A DNA stretch of 64,000 nt from Micromonospora sp. RHAY321. Lineage in GTDB: Bacteria > Actinomycetota > Actinomycetes > Mycobacteriales > Micromonosporaceae. The notes under the pieces were generated by a model, which saw only the letters and a list, made by a program, of their open reading frames with translations, did no database searches and had not been told where the DNA came from. Positions 1-7,546 of the stretch are shown piece by piece. Positions within the stretch are counted from its first letter, which is position 1, and each line of letters opens with the position of its first letter. The stretch covers positions 62,001 to 126,000 of the forward strand of contig NZ_JAMHIW010000015.1 in NCBI RefSeq assembly GCF_023896955.1. Direction: 5' to 3'. A program made the position numbers and the translations under genes.

Positions 1-43
1 CGTCAGCGACTCCCGGGCGGAACCGCCGGTTAGAGTGACCGTC

Positions 44-961
44 GTGACGACGTTGCCCGACCGCCGCCTGCTGCTGGTCCACGCGCACCCCGACGACGAG
101 TCGATCGGCACCGGCTCGACGATGGCCCACTACGCCGCCGCCGGTGCGCACGTCACGCTGGTGACCTGCACCCTCGGCGAGGAGGGTGAGATCCACGTCC
201 CGGCGCTGGCGCAGCTCGCCGCCGCCGAGGCCGACCAGCTCGGTGGGTACCGGATCACCGAGTTGGCCGCCGCCTGTGCCGCGCTCGGCGTCAGCGACCA
301 CCGCTTCCTCGGCGGCGCCGGCCGCTACCGCGACTCGGGGATGATGGGGCTCGCCACCAACGAGCACCCCCGCGCCTTCTGGCAGGCCGACCTCGACGAG
401 GCCGCCGGGCACCTGGTGGAGATCATGCGGGAGGTACGCCCGCAGGTGCTCGTCACGTACGACCCCAACGGCTTCTACGGCCACCCCGATCACATCCAGG
501 CGCACCGGGTGGCGATGCGCGCCGTCGAGCTTGCCGCCGTCGAGGGCTGCGCCCCGCTCAAGGTCTACTGGACGGCCCTGCCGCTCAGCGTGCTGGAAGC
601 CGGCATGACGCACTTCGCCGAATCCTCGGACAACCCGTTCGCCGGCATCGAGGACCTCGCCGACCTGCCCTTCGGTACTCCGGACGACCAGATCGCCGCC
701 CGGATCGACGCCACCGACCAGCACACGGCCAAGGAGGCCGCGATGCGGGCGCACGCCACCCAGATCCCGGCGACCTCGTGGCTCTACTCGATCGCCGGCA
801 ACTTCGGGGGCGAGTTCATGGGCGTGGAGTTCTTCACGCTCGCAGTCGGTGAGAAGGGGCCGGGCGCTGGCCCGTACGGCTGGGAGGACGACCTCTTCGC
901 CGGGCTGCCCGAGGCCACCGCCCCCGACCGCTCCCCGGTCGCCGCGGCCGGTTCCCGGTGA
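44..961 (+). CDS. mshB: MshB-type GlcNAc-inositol deacetylase (mycothiol biosynthesis)
   Basis: Zinc-dependent deacetylase that removes the acetyl group from GlcNAc-Ins to give GlcN-Ins in mycothiol synthesis; cytosolic. The N-terminal zinc and catalytic motif VHAHPDDES lies at about residues 12-20 and the distal metal motif GHPDHIQAH near residue 150, preceded by VTYDPNGFYG. The 305-residue length and LGEEGE block match MshB rather than the shorter conjugate amidase Mca family. A GTG at 35 is also in frame, but a -10 box TAGAGT (31-36) sits 7 nt before the GTG at 44, so a leaderless start at 44 is preferred. It overlaps the next gene by 4 nt (GTGA). A mycoredoxin gene at 36.2 kb is a second part of the mycothiol system. 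Confidence 0.9.
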   Translation: MTTLPDRRLLLVHAHPDDESIGTGSTMAHYAAAGAHVTLVTCTLGEEGEIHVPALAQLAAAEADQLGGYRITELAAACAALGVSDHRFLGGAGRYRDSGMMGLATNEHPRAFWQADLDEAAGHLVEIMREVRPQVLVTYDPNGFYGHPDHIQAHRVAMRAVELAAVEGCAPLKVYWTALPLSVLEAGMTHFAESSDNPFAGIEDLADLPFGTPDDQIAARIDATDQHTAKEAAMRAHATQIPATSWLYSIAGNFGGEFMGVEFFTLAVGEKGPGAGPYGWEDDLFAGLPEATAPDRSPVAAAGSR

Positions 962-1410
962 CCCTGCCCGCCGCGCCGGTGTCGGTCGTGGAACACCAGG
1001 ACACCCCGCCTCCGGCGGGGCCACCGCCGCGACTGCTGGACCTTGGCCTGCGCATTGCCGGCGCGATCGTCGTGGTGGTGGCCGGCGTGCTGACCGGGGT
1101 GCTGGAGCTGTTGTTCGCCACGGCCCGCGTCGGCGGGCAGTTGATCGGCGTGTCGGTGCTGCTCGCCGTCGGCGCCAACATCGCGCTGAGCTGGTTCGCG
1201 CACGAGGTCGTCGGCCGCCGGTGGGCGGTGGCGCTGCCCGCGGTGCCGTGGTTCGCGCTGATGGCGGTGGCCGCCGTCCGCACCACCGAGGGCGATCTGT
1301 TGCTGGCCGGTGACAACTGGGTCGGCCTGGCCATGATCGTGGCCGGCGCGATGACCTTCGCGGTGATGGGCTTCCGGCAGATCCTCGCGCCGCCCGCACT
1401 CGGAGGCTGA
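958..1410 (+). CDS. Small four-helix membrane protein after mshB
   Basis: A 150-residue integral membrane protein. After a proline-rich cytosolic start it has hydrophobic segments at roughly residues 28-50, 58-78, 88-105 and 120-140. The GTG start overlaps the mshB stop (GTGA), so it is probably translationally coupled. Membrane proteins of this size often follow mshB in actinobacteria (the DUF6113 type comes to mind, but I cannot confirm that here). No catalytic motif is visible. Its position suggests an accessory role near mycothiol metabolism, but that is only context. Confidence 0.75.
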   Translation: MTLPAAPVSVVEHQDTPPPAGPPPRLLDLGLRIAGAIVVVVAGVLTGVLELLFATARVGGQLIGVSVLLAVGANIALSWFAHEVVGRRWAVALPAVPWFALMAVAAVRTTEGDLLLAGDNWVGLAMIVAGAMTFAVMGFRQILAPPALGG

Positions 1411-1491
1411 TGACGCCACCCAGGTACGGGTGGTAGATATTCCTGCCAGAGATGCGGCCCCGCAACGGGGCGTACGGCAGGAGGTCGTGCG

Positions 1492-1956
1492 ATGGACAGA
1501 CGGTGGCGTGACGTCGGAGTGCTCGCGGGGGCGCTGTTCGCGGTCAACGTGGTCGCCCGGCTGGTCATCCGGCTCGGCTTCGACGGTGACGACACCGCCG
1601 CCGACCGGGTGTCGCTGGCGATGTTCGCGGTGATCGGGCTGATCCTGGCCGTGGTCGCCTTCCGCTGGGGCCGCCGCCGACCGCTGGGCGACTGGGCGGC
1701 CGACACGGCGGTTGTGATCCTGGTGGCGATGGCGCTGACCGTGCTGGTCGGGCCGCTGCTCGTCGGCCACAACCCGTTCGCCGGCGGTGCGGGCACGTTC
1801 TTCGCCCAGATCTGGCTCTACCTGCTCGCCAGCGGCGCCGGCGTGCTGGCCGGGTACCTGGTCCTCACCGCGCTCGGGCGTGACTACCGCTCCCAGCAGC
1901 TCAAGCGGTACGCCGAGGTCAAGGCCGCCAAGCCGCGCCGGGTCGTCCGCCGCTGA
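1492..1956 (+). CDS. Small four-helix membrane protein, unknown function
   Basis: A 154-residue protein with hydrophobic segments at about residues 8-28, 42-60, 76-95 and 105-128 and a basic cytosolic tail ending KPRRVVRR. The ATG at 1492 follows an AGGAGG-like ribosome site (GCAGGAGGTCG) at suitable spacing. The 81-nt gap upstream has an AT-rich TAGATAT stretch near 1434 that could be a -10 box, so it may have its own promoter. I do not recognise the family. Confidence 0.75.
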   Translation: MDRRWRDVGVLAGALFAVNVVARLVIRLGFDGDDTAADRVSLAMFAVIGLILAVVAFRWGRRRPLGDWAADTAVVILVAMALTVLVGPLLVGHNPFAGGAGTFFAQIWLYLLASGAGVLAGYLVLTALGRDYRSQQLKRYAEVKAAKPRRVVRR

Positions 1957-1988
1957 GCGGCCCTCGACGGGCCGGCCACCCAGCGGGG

Positions 1989-2975
1989 TCAGTGCGGGGC
2001 GACGCGCGTCAGGTAGGTGTGGTGGGTGGTGAAGCCGAGCCGCTGGTAGAGCGCCACCGCGGCGGTGTTGCGCTGCTCGACCTGGAGGAACGCGTGGGTC
2101 GCGCCCAGCGCCGCGCCCCAGTCGGCCAGCGCGGCGATCACCGCCTGCGCCAACCCCTGCCGGCGCGCCGCCGGCAGCACCTCGATCAGGCTGAGCCCGA
2201 GCCAGCGGCCCTGCCCCGTCACCGTGCCCCGGCCGATCGCCACCAGCGTGCCGTCGGCGGCGTACGCGTGGGCGAAGCGGACCTCGTCCACGGCGGTGAG
2301 CACATGCCGGGCGGCGTCCGGGAGGCCGCCCTTGCGGCCGGCCGCGACGGCCAGCCACGCGTCCGACGGCGCGGCGACCAGCTCGATGCTGGTTCCGGCG
2401 GCCGCTGACCCCGTAGCGGCGATCCCCGCCCCCGCAGCGGGGCGGGCGGCCAGGGGGAGTGGCGCGGTCTGCACGAGCGTGGGCGGGCGGCTGCCCCAGC
2501 CCCGGTCGTCCAGCTCGGCGCCGACCGGCGCGGCGAGCGGCAGCGGTGTGTTGATCATCGCAGGCTGGCCGTGCGCGGCGTACCAGCGCTCGACCGCGTC
2601 CACCGCCGCCGGCAGCGGCCGGTCCGGGTCGCCGATCGGCAGGGCCGAGTTGGCCCGACCGGTCCAGCCGTCGGCCGTCCGGAGCAGCCAGTCGCCGAGC
2701 CGGTCCCGCGTCGGTGCCGGCCAGGCCTCGTCGGCGGCGCGCTCCAGCGCCACCACGGCGGCGGCGGTCGGCCGGCGGGTCGGCGGCACGCGCTTGGCCC
2801 GGTGCACCTGCGTGACCGGAACCCGCAGCGGACCCTGCGCCGTGGCCAGCGTGAGATGAGTCTCGCTCAGCTCCACCAGCTCGCCCAGGGCGTCGGAGAA
2901 GAGCGGGCGGCCTTCGCGAATCCCCACAATCCGGCGGACCACGATCCGGTGTCCCACATCCTGCTGTCGGAGCAC
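1989..2975 (-). CDS. GNAT-family N-acetyltransferase with N-terminal barrel-like domain
   Basis: A 328-residue protein. Residues 1-70 look like a small beta-barrel (VGHRIVVRRIVGIREG, then SETHLTLATAQGPLRVPV). The C-terminal 120 residues carry the GNAT fold: VGRGTVTGQGRWLGLSLIEV, the acetyl-CoA loop RRQGLAQAVIAALADWGAA, and the closing strand FLQVEQRNTAAVALYQRLGF. Substrate unknown. It is convergent with the membrane-protein gene on its left and divergent from the ferredoxin gene on its right, with only about 80 nt between them. The start at 2975 keeps the whole barrel domain. Confidence 0.8.
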   Translation of the reverse strand: MLRQQDVGHRIVVRRIVGIREGRPLFSDALGELVELSETHLTLATAQGPLRVPVTQVHRAKRVPPTRRPTAAAVVALERAADEAWPAPTRDRLGDWLLRTADGWTGRANSALPIGDPDRPLPAAVDAVERWYAAHGQPAMINTPLPLAAPVGAELDDRGWGSRPPTLVQTAPLPLAARPAAGAGIAATGSAAAGTSIELVAAPSDAWLAVAAGRKGGLPDAARHVLTAVDEVRFAHAYAADGTLVAIGRGTVTGQGRWLGLSLIEVLPAARRQGLAQAVIAALADWGAALGATHAFLQVEQRNTAAVALYQRLGFTTHHTYLTRVAPH

Positions 2976-3054
2976 GATCGACCCCCTCCCCGGCGAGATA
3001 CTAGGCTCTTACCGTCGCGGGAGATCGCGGCGTGTCTTGCGGAGGAGAAGACCG

Positions 3055-3381
3055 GTGACCTACATCATCGCCGAGCCGTGCGTGGATGTGCTCGACAAGG
3101 CATGCATCGAGGAGTGCCCGGTCGACTGCATTTACGAGGGCAACCGGATGCTCTACATCCACCCCGACGAGTGCGTCGACTGTGGTGCCTGTGAGCCCGT
3201 CTGCCCCGTGGAGGCGATCTTCTACGAGGACGACGTCCCGGAGCAGTGGAAGGACTACACCGGCGCCAACTACGAGTTCTTCGAGGACCTGGGCTCGCCC
3301 GGGGGCGCCTCGAAGATCGGCAAGGTCGAGAAGGACGCGACCTTCGTCGCCGCGCAGCCGCCGCGCGGCGAGGGCCACTGA
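3055..3381 (+). CDS. fdxC: 7Fe ferredoxin (3Fe-4S/4Fe-4S)
   Basis: A 108-residue low-potential electron carrier. Cysteines at 9, 17, 21, 25, 40, 43, 46 and 50 give the C-x7-C-x3-CP plus CxxCxxCxxxCP pattern of Azotobacter-type seven-iron ferredoxins, followed by the usual acidic YEDDVPEQW segment. The GTG at 3055 is chosen because GGAGGAG (3041-3047) is correctly spaced; an upstream in-frame start at 3037 would put that site inside the gene. The stop overlaps the aminotransferase start, and the fdxC-dapC pairing is conserved in mycobacteria. Likely electron donor for cytochrome P450s or other oxidoreductases. Confidence 0.9.
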   Translation: MTYIIAEPCVDVLDKACIEECPVDCIYEGNRMLYIHPDECVDCGACEPVCPVEAIFYEDDVPEQWKDYTGANYEFFEDLGSPGGASKIGKVEKDATFVAAQPPRGEGH

Positions 3382-4484
3382 ACCGGCCCGCGCCGGTCTC
3401 GTCGCGGCTGCCCGAGTTCACCTGGGACACCCTGGACGCCGCGGCCACGCTGGCCGCGGCGCATCCGGAGGGCCTGATCAACCTCTCCATGGGCACGCCG
3501 GTCGACCCGGTTCCCGAGGTGATCCGGCAGGCGCTCGCCGACGCGTCCGACGCCCCCGGCTACCCGCTGACCGCCGGCACGCCCGCACTGCGGGACGCGA
3601 TCGCCGCGTGGGTCGCCCGGGCCTGTGGCGCGGGGGTCGATGGCCTCGGCGTGTTGCCGACCATCGGCTCCAAGGAGCTGGTGGCCTGGCTGCCCACCCT
3701 GCTCGGCATCGGCCCGGACGACGTGGTGGTGGTGCCGTCGGTCGCGTACCCCACCTACGAGGACGGCGCCCGGCTGGCCGGCGCCACCGTCGTCCGCGCC
3801 GACTCGCTCACCGCGGTCGGGCCGACCCCCCGCGTACGGCTGGTCTGGGTCAACTCGCCCGGCAACCCGACCGGTCGGGTGCTGCCCGCGGCGCACCTGC
3901 GCAAGGTGGTCGACTGGGCACGGGAGCGTGGCGCGGTGGTCGCCAGCGACGAGTGCTACCTGCCGCTCGGCTGGTCGGCCGAACCGGTCTCGGTGCTGTC
4001 CCCGGAGGTCTGCGGCGGCAGCTACGACGGGGTTCTCGCCGTGCACTCGCTCTCCAAGCGGTCCAACCTCGCCGGCTACCGGGCCGGCTTCGTGGCCGGC
4101 GACCCGGCGCTCGTCGCCGAGCTGCTGAAGGTCCGCAAGCACGCCGGCATGATCGTCCCCGCGCCGGTGCAGGCCGCCATGGTGGCCGCGTTGCAGGACG
4201 AACGGCACGCCGACGAGCAGCGGGAGCGCTACCGCGCGAGGCGTTCGGTGCTCACCGACGCGTTCACCGGTGCCGGCTTCAGGGTCGAGCACTCGGAGGC
4301 CGGTCTCTACCTCTGGCTCACCCGCGGTGAGGACTGCTGGCAGACGGTCGACTGGCTGGCCCGACGCGGCATCCTGGTCGCCGCGGGCGTCTTCTACGGA
4401 CCCACCGCCCGCCAGCACGTCCGGGTGGCGCTGACCGAGTCCGACGAGCACGTCGCCGCGGTCGCCGGCCGGCTGCGGGCCTGA
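3378..4484 (+). CDS. dapC: DapC-type N-succinyldiaminopimelate aminotransferase
   Basis: Class I/II PLP aminotransferase of about 368 residues, expected to make N-succinyl-LL-diaminopimelate in the lysine/peptidoglycan pathway. Visible features are the N-terminal block LINLSMGTPVDPVP, the substrate and PLP motif NSPGNPTGRVL, the SDECY motif, and the PLP lysine in HSLSKRSNLAGYRAGF. dapD and dapE are encoded at 11-13 kb. Start choice is unusual: no ATG or GTG lies between the ferredoxin stop and the conserved N-terminus. A CTG at 3378 overlapping the fdxC stop (CTGA) with GGCGAGGG upstream fits best; a GTG at 3246 inside fdxC would add a poorly conserved extension. Confidence 0.82.
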   Translation: MNRPAPVSSRLPEFTWDTLDAAATLAAAHPEGLINLSMGTPVDPVPEVIRQALADASDAPGYPLTAGTPALRDAIAAWVARACGAGVDGLGVLPTIGSKELVAWLPTLLGIGPDDVVVVPSVAYPTYEDGARLAGATVVRADSLTAVGPTPRVRLVWVNSPGNPTGRVLPAAHLRKVVDWARERGAVVASDECYLPLGWSAEPVSVLSPEVCGGSYDGVLAVHSLSKRSNLAGYRAGFVAGDPALVAELLKVRKHAGMIVPAPVQAAMVAALQDERHADEQRERYRARRSVLTDAFTGAGFRVEHSEAGLYLWLTRGEDCWQTVDWLARRGILVAAGVFYGPTARQHVRVALTESDEHVAAVAGRLRA

Positions 4485-4501
4485 CCCCGGGCGGCCCGGC
4501 G

Positions 4502-5530
4502 ATGACCGACGGCGTGACCGGGCGGTACGCCGGAGTGCGGGCGGCCGTGGTCGGCACCGGCCTGATCGGCGGTTCGCTGCTGCTGCGGCTGGCCGACGCC
4601 GGCCTGGACGTGGCCGGTTGGGATCCGGACCCGGCGACCCGCGAGCAGGCCACTGCCCGCGGCGTGACGGCCCCGGCCACGATCGAGCAGGCCGTGGCCG
4701 GCCGGGACGTGGTCTTCCTCTGCGGCCCGCTGCCCACGCTGCCCGGGACGCTGGCCCGGGTGGCCGCCGTGACCGCGCCCGGCTGCGTGCTCACCGACGT
4801 CGGCAGCACCAAGGTCGAGGTGGCCGAGGCCGCCGCCCGGCTCGGGCTCACCGACCGATTCGTGCCCGGGCACCCGATGGCCGGCGCGGAGTCCGCCGGC
4901 CTGACCGCCGCCGTCGCGGACCTGCTGGCCGGTGCCGCCTGGGTGCTGTGCCCGGCGCCCGGCGCCGCGACGGGCGCGTTCCGGTGGCTGACCGGGCTGC
5001 TGGTGGAGCTGTTCGCCGCCCGGGTGGTGCCGATGTCCGCACCGGCCCACGACTCGGCGGCGGCGCTCGCCTCACACGTGCCGCATCTGCTCGCCGGTGC
5101 GCTCGCCGGGGCGGTGCAGCGGGCGCCGCTGCGCGACGCGGTGCTGGCGCTGGCCGCGGGCAGCTTCCGGGACGGCACCCGCGTCGCGGGCACACCGGCG
5201 GAGCGGACCGCGAACATGCTGCTCGGCAACCGGGACCGGGTGCTGCACGAGCTGGCCGAGGTCCGGATGTTCCTGGATGAGCTGGCCGACGCACTGACCG
5301 CCGGAGACGCCGACGCGCTCACCGCCCGGTACGCGGAGGCCCGCGCGGCCCGGTCGACGCTGCTCGACCGGCGCTTCTCCGCACAGAGCCGCGAGTTCCC
5401 CGCCGGCGGCGATCGTGCCGCCGAGGTGACCTGGCTACGCGGGCTGGGCGACGACGGCGGGCACCTGACCGGGTGCCGGGTCGGCCCGGACGTCGTCGCC
5501 TACACGGCATGGCTTCCCGTGGCTGGCTAG
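4502..5530 (+). CDS. tyrA: Prephenate dehydrogenase
   Basis: A 342-residue NAD(P)-dependent prephenate/arogenate dehydrogenase for tyrosine biosynthesis. The Rossmann motif GTGLIGGSLLLRLADAG begins near residue 18. The TDVGSTK block and catalytic HPMAGAESAG are near residues 100 and 120, and the helical C-terminal domain contains SHVPHLLAGAL and FRDGTRVAGT. It starts 17 nt after dapC in the same run of genes, so co-transcription of these amino-acid genes is likely. No ACT regulatory domain is obvious at the C-terminus. Confidence 0.85.
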   Translation: MTDGVTGRYAGVRAAVVGTGLIGGSLLLRLADAGLDVAGWDPDPATREQATARGVTAPATIEQAVAGRDVVFLCGPLPTLPGTLARVAAVTAPGCVLTDVGSTKVEVAEAAARLGLTDRFVPGHPMAGAESAGLTAAVADLLAGAAWVLCPAPGAATGAFRWLTGLLVELFAARVVPMSAPAHDSAAALASHVPHLLAGALAGAVQRAPLRDAVLALAAGSFRDGTRVAGTPAERTANMLLGNRDRVLHELAEVRMFLDELADALTAGDADALTARYAEARAARSTLLDRRFSAQSREFPAGGDRAAEVTWLRGLGDDGGHLTGCRVGPDVVAYTAWLPVAG

Positions 5531-5540
5531 GGTGAGGGAC

Positions 5541-6185
5541 ATGGCGGTCGACGGTCCGGTGGTGCAGGTGCGCGGCGAGGCGTACCGGGAGGTGCCGCCC
5601 GAGCTGGCCCGTTTCGCGGTCACCGCGACGGCCCGGGACCGGGACCGGGAGGCGACCCTGACCCGGCTCGCCGAGCGGGCCGCCGCGATCCGGGTGCTGC
5701 TGGAGGGCGCCGGGCCGGTGGTGGCCCGGCGGGAGACCGGTGACCTGCGGGTCCGGCCGGAGACGCGGCGCTCGGGCGAGCGGGTGGTGGCCTGGCACGG
5801 CAGCGTCACCACCACGGTCACCGTCACCGACTTCACCGCCCTCGGCGAGCTGATGCTCCGGCTGGCCGACCAGGACCAGGTCGAGGTGGCCGGTCCCTGG
5901 TGGGAGCTGCGCCCGGACAGCCCCTCGCACCGCGAGGCGCGGCACGCCGCGATCAGCGACGCGATGCTGCGCGCCCGGGAGTACGCGGAGGCGCTCGGCG
6001 CCCGGGTCACCTCGCTGATCGAGCTGGCCGACGCCGGTCCGGGCGACCGACCGATGTTCGCCCGCGCGGCGTACGCCGGGGATGCGGGTGGCGGCCCACC
6101 GGAGCTGGAGTTGGATCCGCAGCCGCAGACCGTCCAGGCGGCCGTGCGGGCCAGGTTCACCATCAGCGACCCGGTTCTGAGCTGA
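5541..6185 (+). CDS. SIMPL-domain (DUF541) protein
   Basis: A 214-residue SIMPL/DUF541-family protein, recognised from the start VVQVRGEAYREVPPELARFAVTATA and the pattern of alternating strands, and from the motif AISDAMLRAREYAEALGA. No signal peptide is visible, unlike many periplasmic homologues. The ATG at 5541 is preferred over the GTG at 5532 because TAGGGT (5528-5533) lies 7 nt before the ATG, the leaderless arrangement used repeatedly here. Its stop overlaps the next start (TGATG). Function unknown. Confidence 0.75.
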   Translation: MAVDGPVVQVRGEAYREVPPELARFAVTATARDRDREATLTRLAERAAAIRVLLEGAGPVVARRETGDLRVRPETRRSGERVVAWHGSVTTTVTVTDFTALGELMLRLADQDQVEVAGPWWELRPDSPSHREARHAAISDAMLRAREYAEALGARVTSLIELADAGPGDRPMFARAAYAGDAGGGPPELELDPQPQTVQAAVRARFTISDPVLS

Positions 6186-6832
6186 TGCCGCCAGCCCGGG
6201 TGCTGTCGATCGACGAGTTGGTGGCCCGCGCGCGGTCGTTGGCCGAGGGCGGGCCGCGACAACTGCTCGGCATCGCCGGGGCACCGGGCGCCGGGAAGTC
6301 GACGCTGGCCGAGCAGATCGTGGCGGCGGTGGGCCCGAGCGCCCGGCTGGTGCCGATGGACGGCTTCCACCTGTCGCAGTCGCAGCTGCTCCGGCTGGGC
6401 CGCGCGGACCGCAAGGGCGCGGCGGACACCTTCGACGCCAACGGGTACGTCTCGCTGCTGCGCCGGTTGCACCGGCTGGAGCCGACCTCGGTCTACGCGC
6501 CGGAGTTCCGCCGGGAGCTGGAGGAGCCGGTGGCCGGGTCGATCGAGGTGCCACCGTCGGTCCGGCTGGTGGTGACGGAGGGCAACTACCTGCTGCTGCC
6601 GGACGACCCGTGGCAGGAGGTCGGGCAGTTGCTGCACGAGGTGTGGTTCCTCGACCTGGACGCCGAGGTGCGACAGCGTCGGCTGACCGCCCGGCACGAG
6701 GCGTTCGGGCGGTCGCCGGAGGAGGCGCGCGCGTGGGCGCTGGGCACCGACGAGGCCAACGCCGCCCTGGTCACCGGCACCGCCGACCGGGCCGACCTGG
6801 TGGTCCGGCTGCCCGAGCCGCCGCCGGTCTGA
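6185..6832 (+). CDS. P-loop nucleoside/nucleotide kinase family protein
   Basis: A 215-residue uridine-kinase/phosphoribulokinase-like P-loop protein. The Walker A sequence GAPGAGKSTLAEQI lies at about residues 32-45. The motif MDGFHLSQSQL follows, as in pantothenate and uridine kinases, then VVTEGNYLLL and the LID region RQRRLTARHEAFGRS. The substrate cannot be read from sequence; sugar, nucleoside and pantothenate-like substrates are all known for relatives. The ATG overlaps the preceding stop (TGATG), making it the last gene of the co-directional run starting at fdxC. Confidence 0.75.
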   Translation: MPPARVLSIDELVARARSLAEGGPRQLLGIAGAPGAGKSTLAEQIVAAVGPSARLVPMDGFHLSQSQLLRLGRADRKGAADTFDANGYVSLLRRLHRLEPTSVYAPEFRRELEEPVAGSIEVPPSVRLVVTEGNYLLLPDDPWQEVGQLLHEVWFLDLDAEVRQRRLTARHEAFGRSPEEARAWALGTDEANAALVTGTADRADLVVRLPEPPPV

Positions 6833-6848
6833 ACGGAGCCGCGGCGGA

Positions 6849-7406
6849 TCAGTCGAGCTGACGCACCGCCCGGGCCGGGTTGCCGACCGCGACCACGTTG
6901 GCCGGCAGGTCCCGGGTGACCACTGCGCCGGCGCCGACGACCGTGTTCGCGCCGATCGTCACCCCGGCCAGCACGATCGCGCCGCCGCCGAGCCAGACGT
7001 TGTCGCCGATGGTGATCGGCTTGGCCGCCTCCCACTTGTCGCGGCGCGGGCCGGGCTCCACCGGGTGGGTCGGGGTGAGCAGCTGCACGTTCGGTCCGAC
7101 CTGGACGTCCGCGCCGAGGGTGATCGTGGCGACGTCCAGGAAGACCGCGTTGTAGTTGACGAAGCTGCGTGGCCCGACACGGATCTGCCAGCCGTAGTCG
7201 CAGTAGAACGGTGGCCGGACCCAGGTGCCCTCGCCCACCTCGCCGAGCAGGTCGCGCAGCGCCGCGAGTCGAGCCGCCTCGTCCGCCGGGGGGCTGGTGT
7301 TGAAGCGTTCCATGAGCCGGGCGGCCCGGCCCAGATCAGCGATGATCTCGGGATCGTCGGCCAGGTAGGGCTCGCCGGCGAGCATGCGGTCCTTCATGAA
7401 GGTCAC
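6849..7406 (-). CDS. Sugar O-acetyltransferase (maltose/galactoside type, left-handed beta-helix)
   Basis: Hexapeptide-repeat acetyltransferase related to Maa/LacA. The N-terminal part MLAGEPYLADDPEI and the catalytic region THPVEPGPR are present, and the C-terminal half repeats hexapeptides such as IGDNVWLGGGAIVLAGVTIG, ending with VVAVGNPARAV. The usual FYCDYGWQIRVG block is near the middle. Start choice is between GTG 7406 and ATG 7397; a CATGAT sequence 6 nt before the GTG favours 7406 as leaderless. The upstream region is shared with the divergent subtilase gene and holds a perfect palindrome at 7473-7487. Confidence 0.8.
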   Translation of the reverse strand: MTFMKDRMLAGEPYLADDPEIIADLGRAARLMERFNTSPPADEAARLAALRDLLGEVGEGTWVRPPFYCDYGWQIRVGPRSFVNYNAVFLDVATITLGADVQVGPNVQLLTPTHPVEPGPRRDKWEAAKPITIGDNVWLGGGAIVLAGVTIGANTVVGAGAVVTRDLPANVVAVGNPARAVRQLD

Positions 7407-7472
7407 CGCTCGATCATGCCGGCCCGGGGCCAACAAGGTTGTTTAGTTCGTCATATTTGCGGGCTTCCATCC

Positions 7473-7487
7473 GCATACTCGGTATGC
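7473..7487. promoter_or_regulatory. Palindromic operator candidate GCATAC-TCG-GTATGC
   Basis: A perfect 6-bp inverted repeat with a 3-nt centre in the AT-richer gap between the acetyltransferase and subtilase genes. Nearly the same sequence (GCATACCCGGTATG) occurs at 13364-13377 before a small gene, which suggests one regulator recognises both. The length and symmetry fit a winged-helix repressor site of PadR type, but no such regulator is in the window, so the factor is unknown. Confidence 0.5.
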
Positions 7488-7546
7488 AATCCTGACGGTT
7501 GTCAATGTGGTTCCTGTGGTAACGACGCTCCACCGAGGAGGATCCG

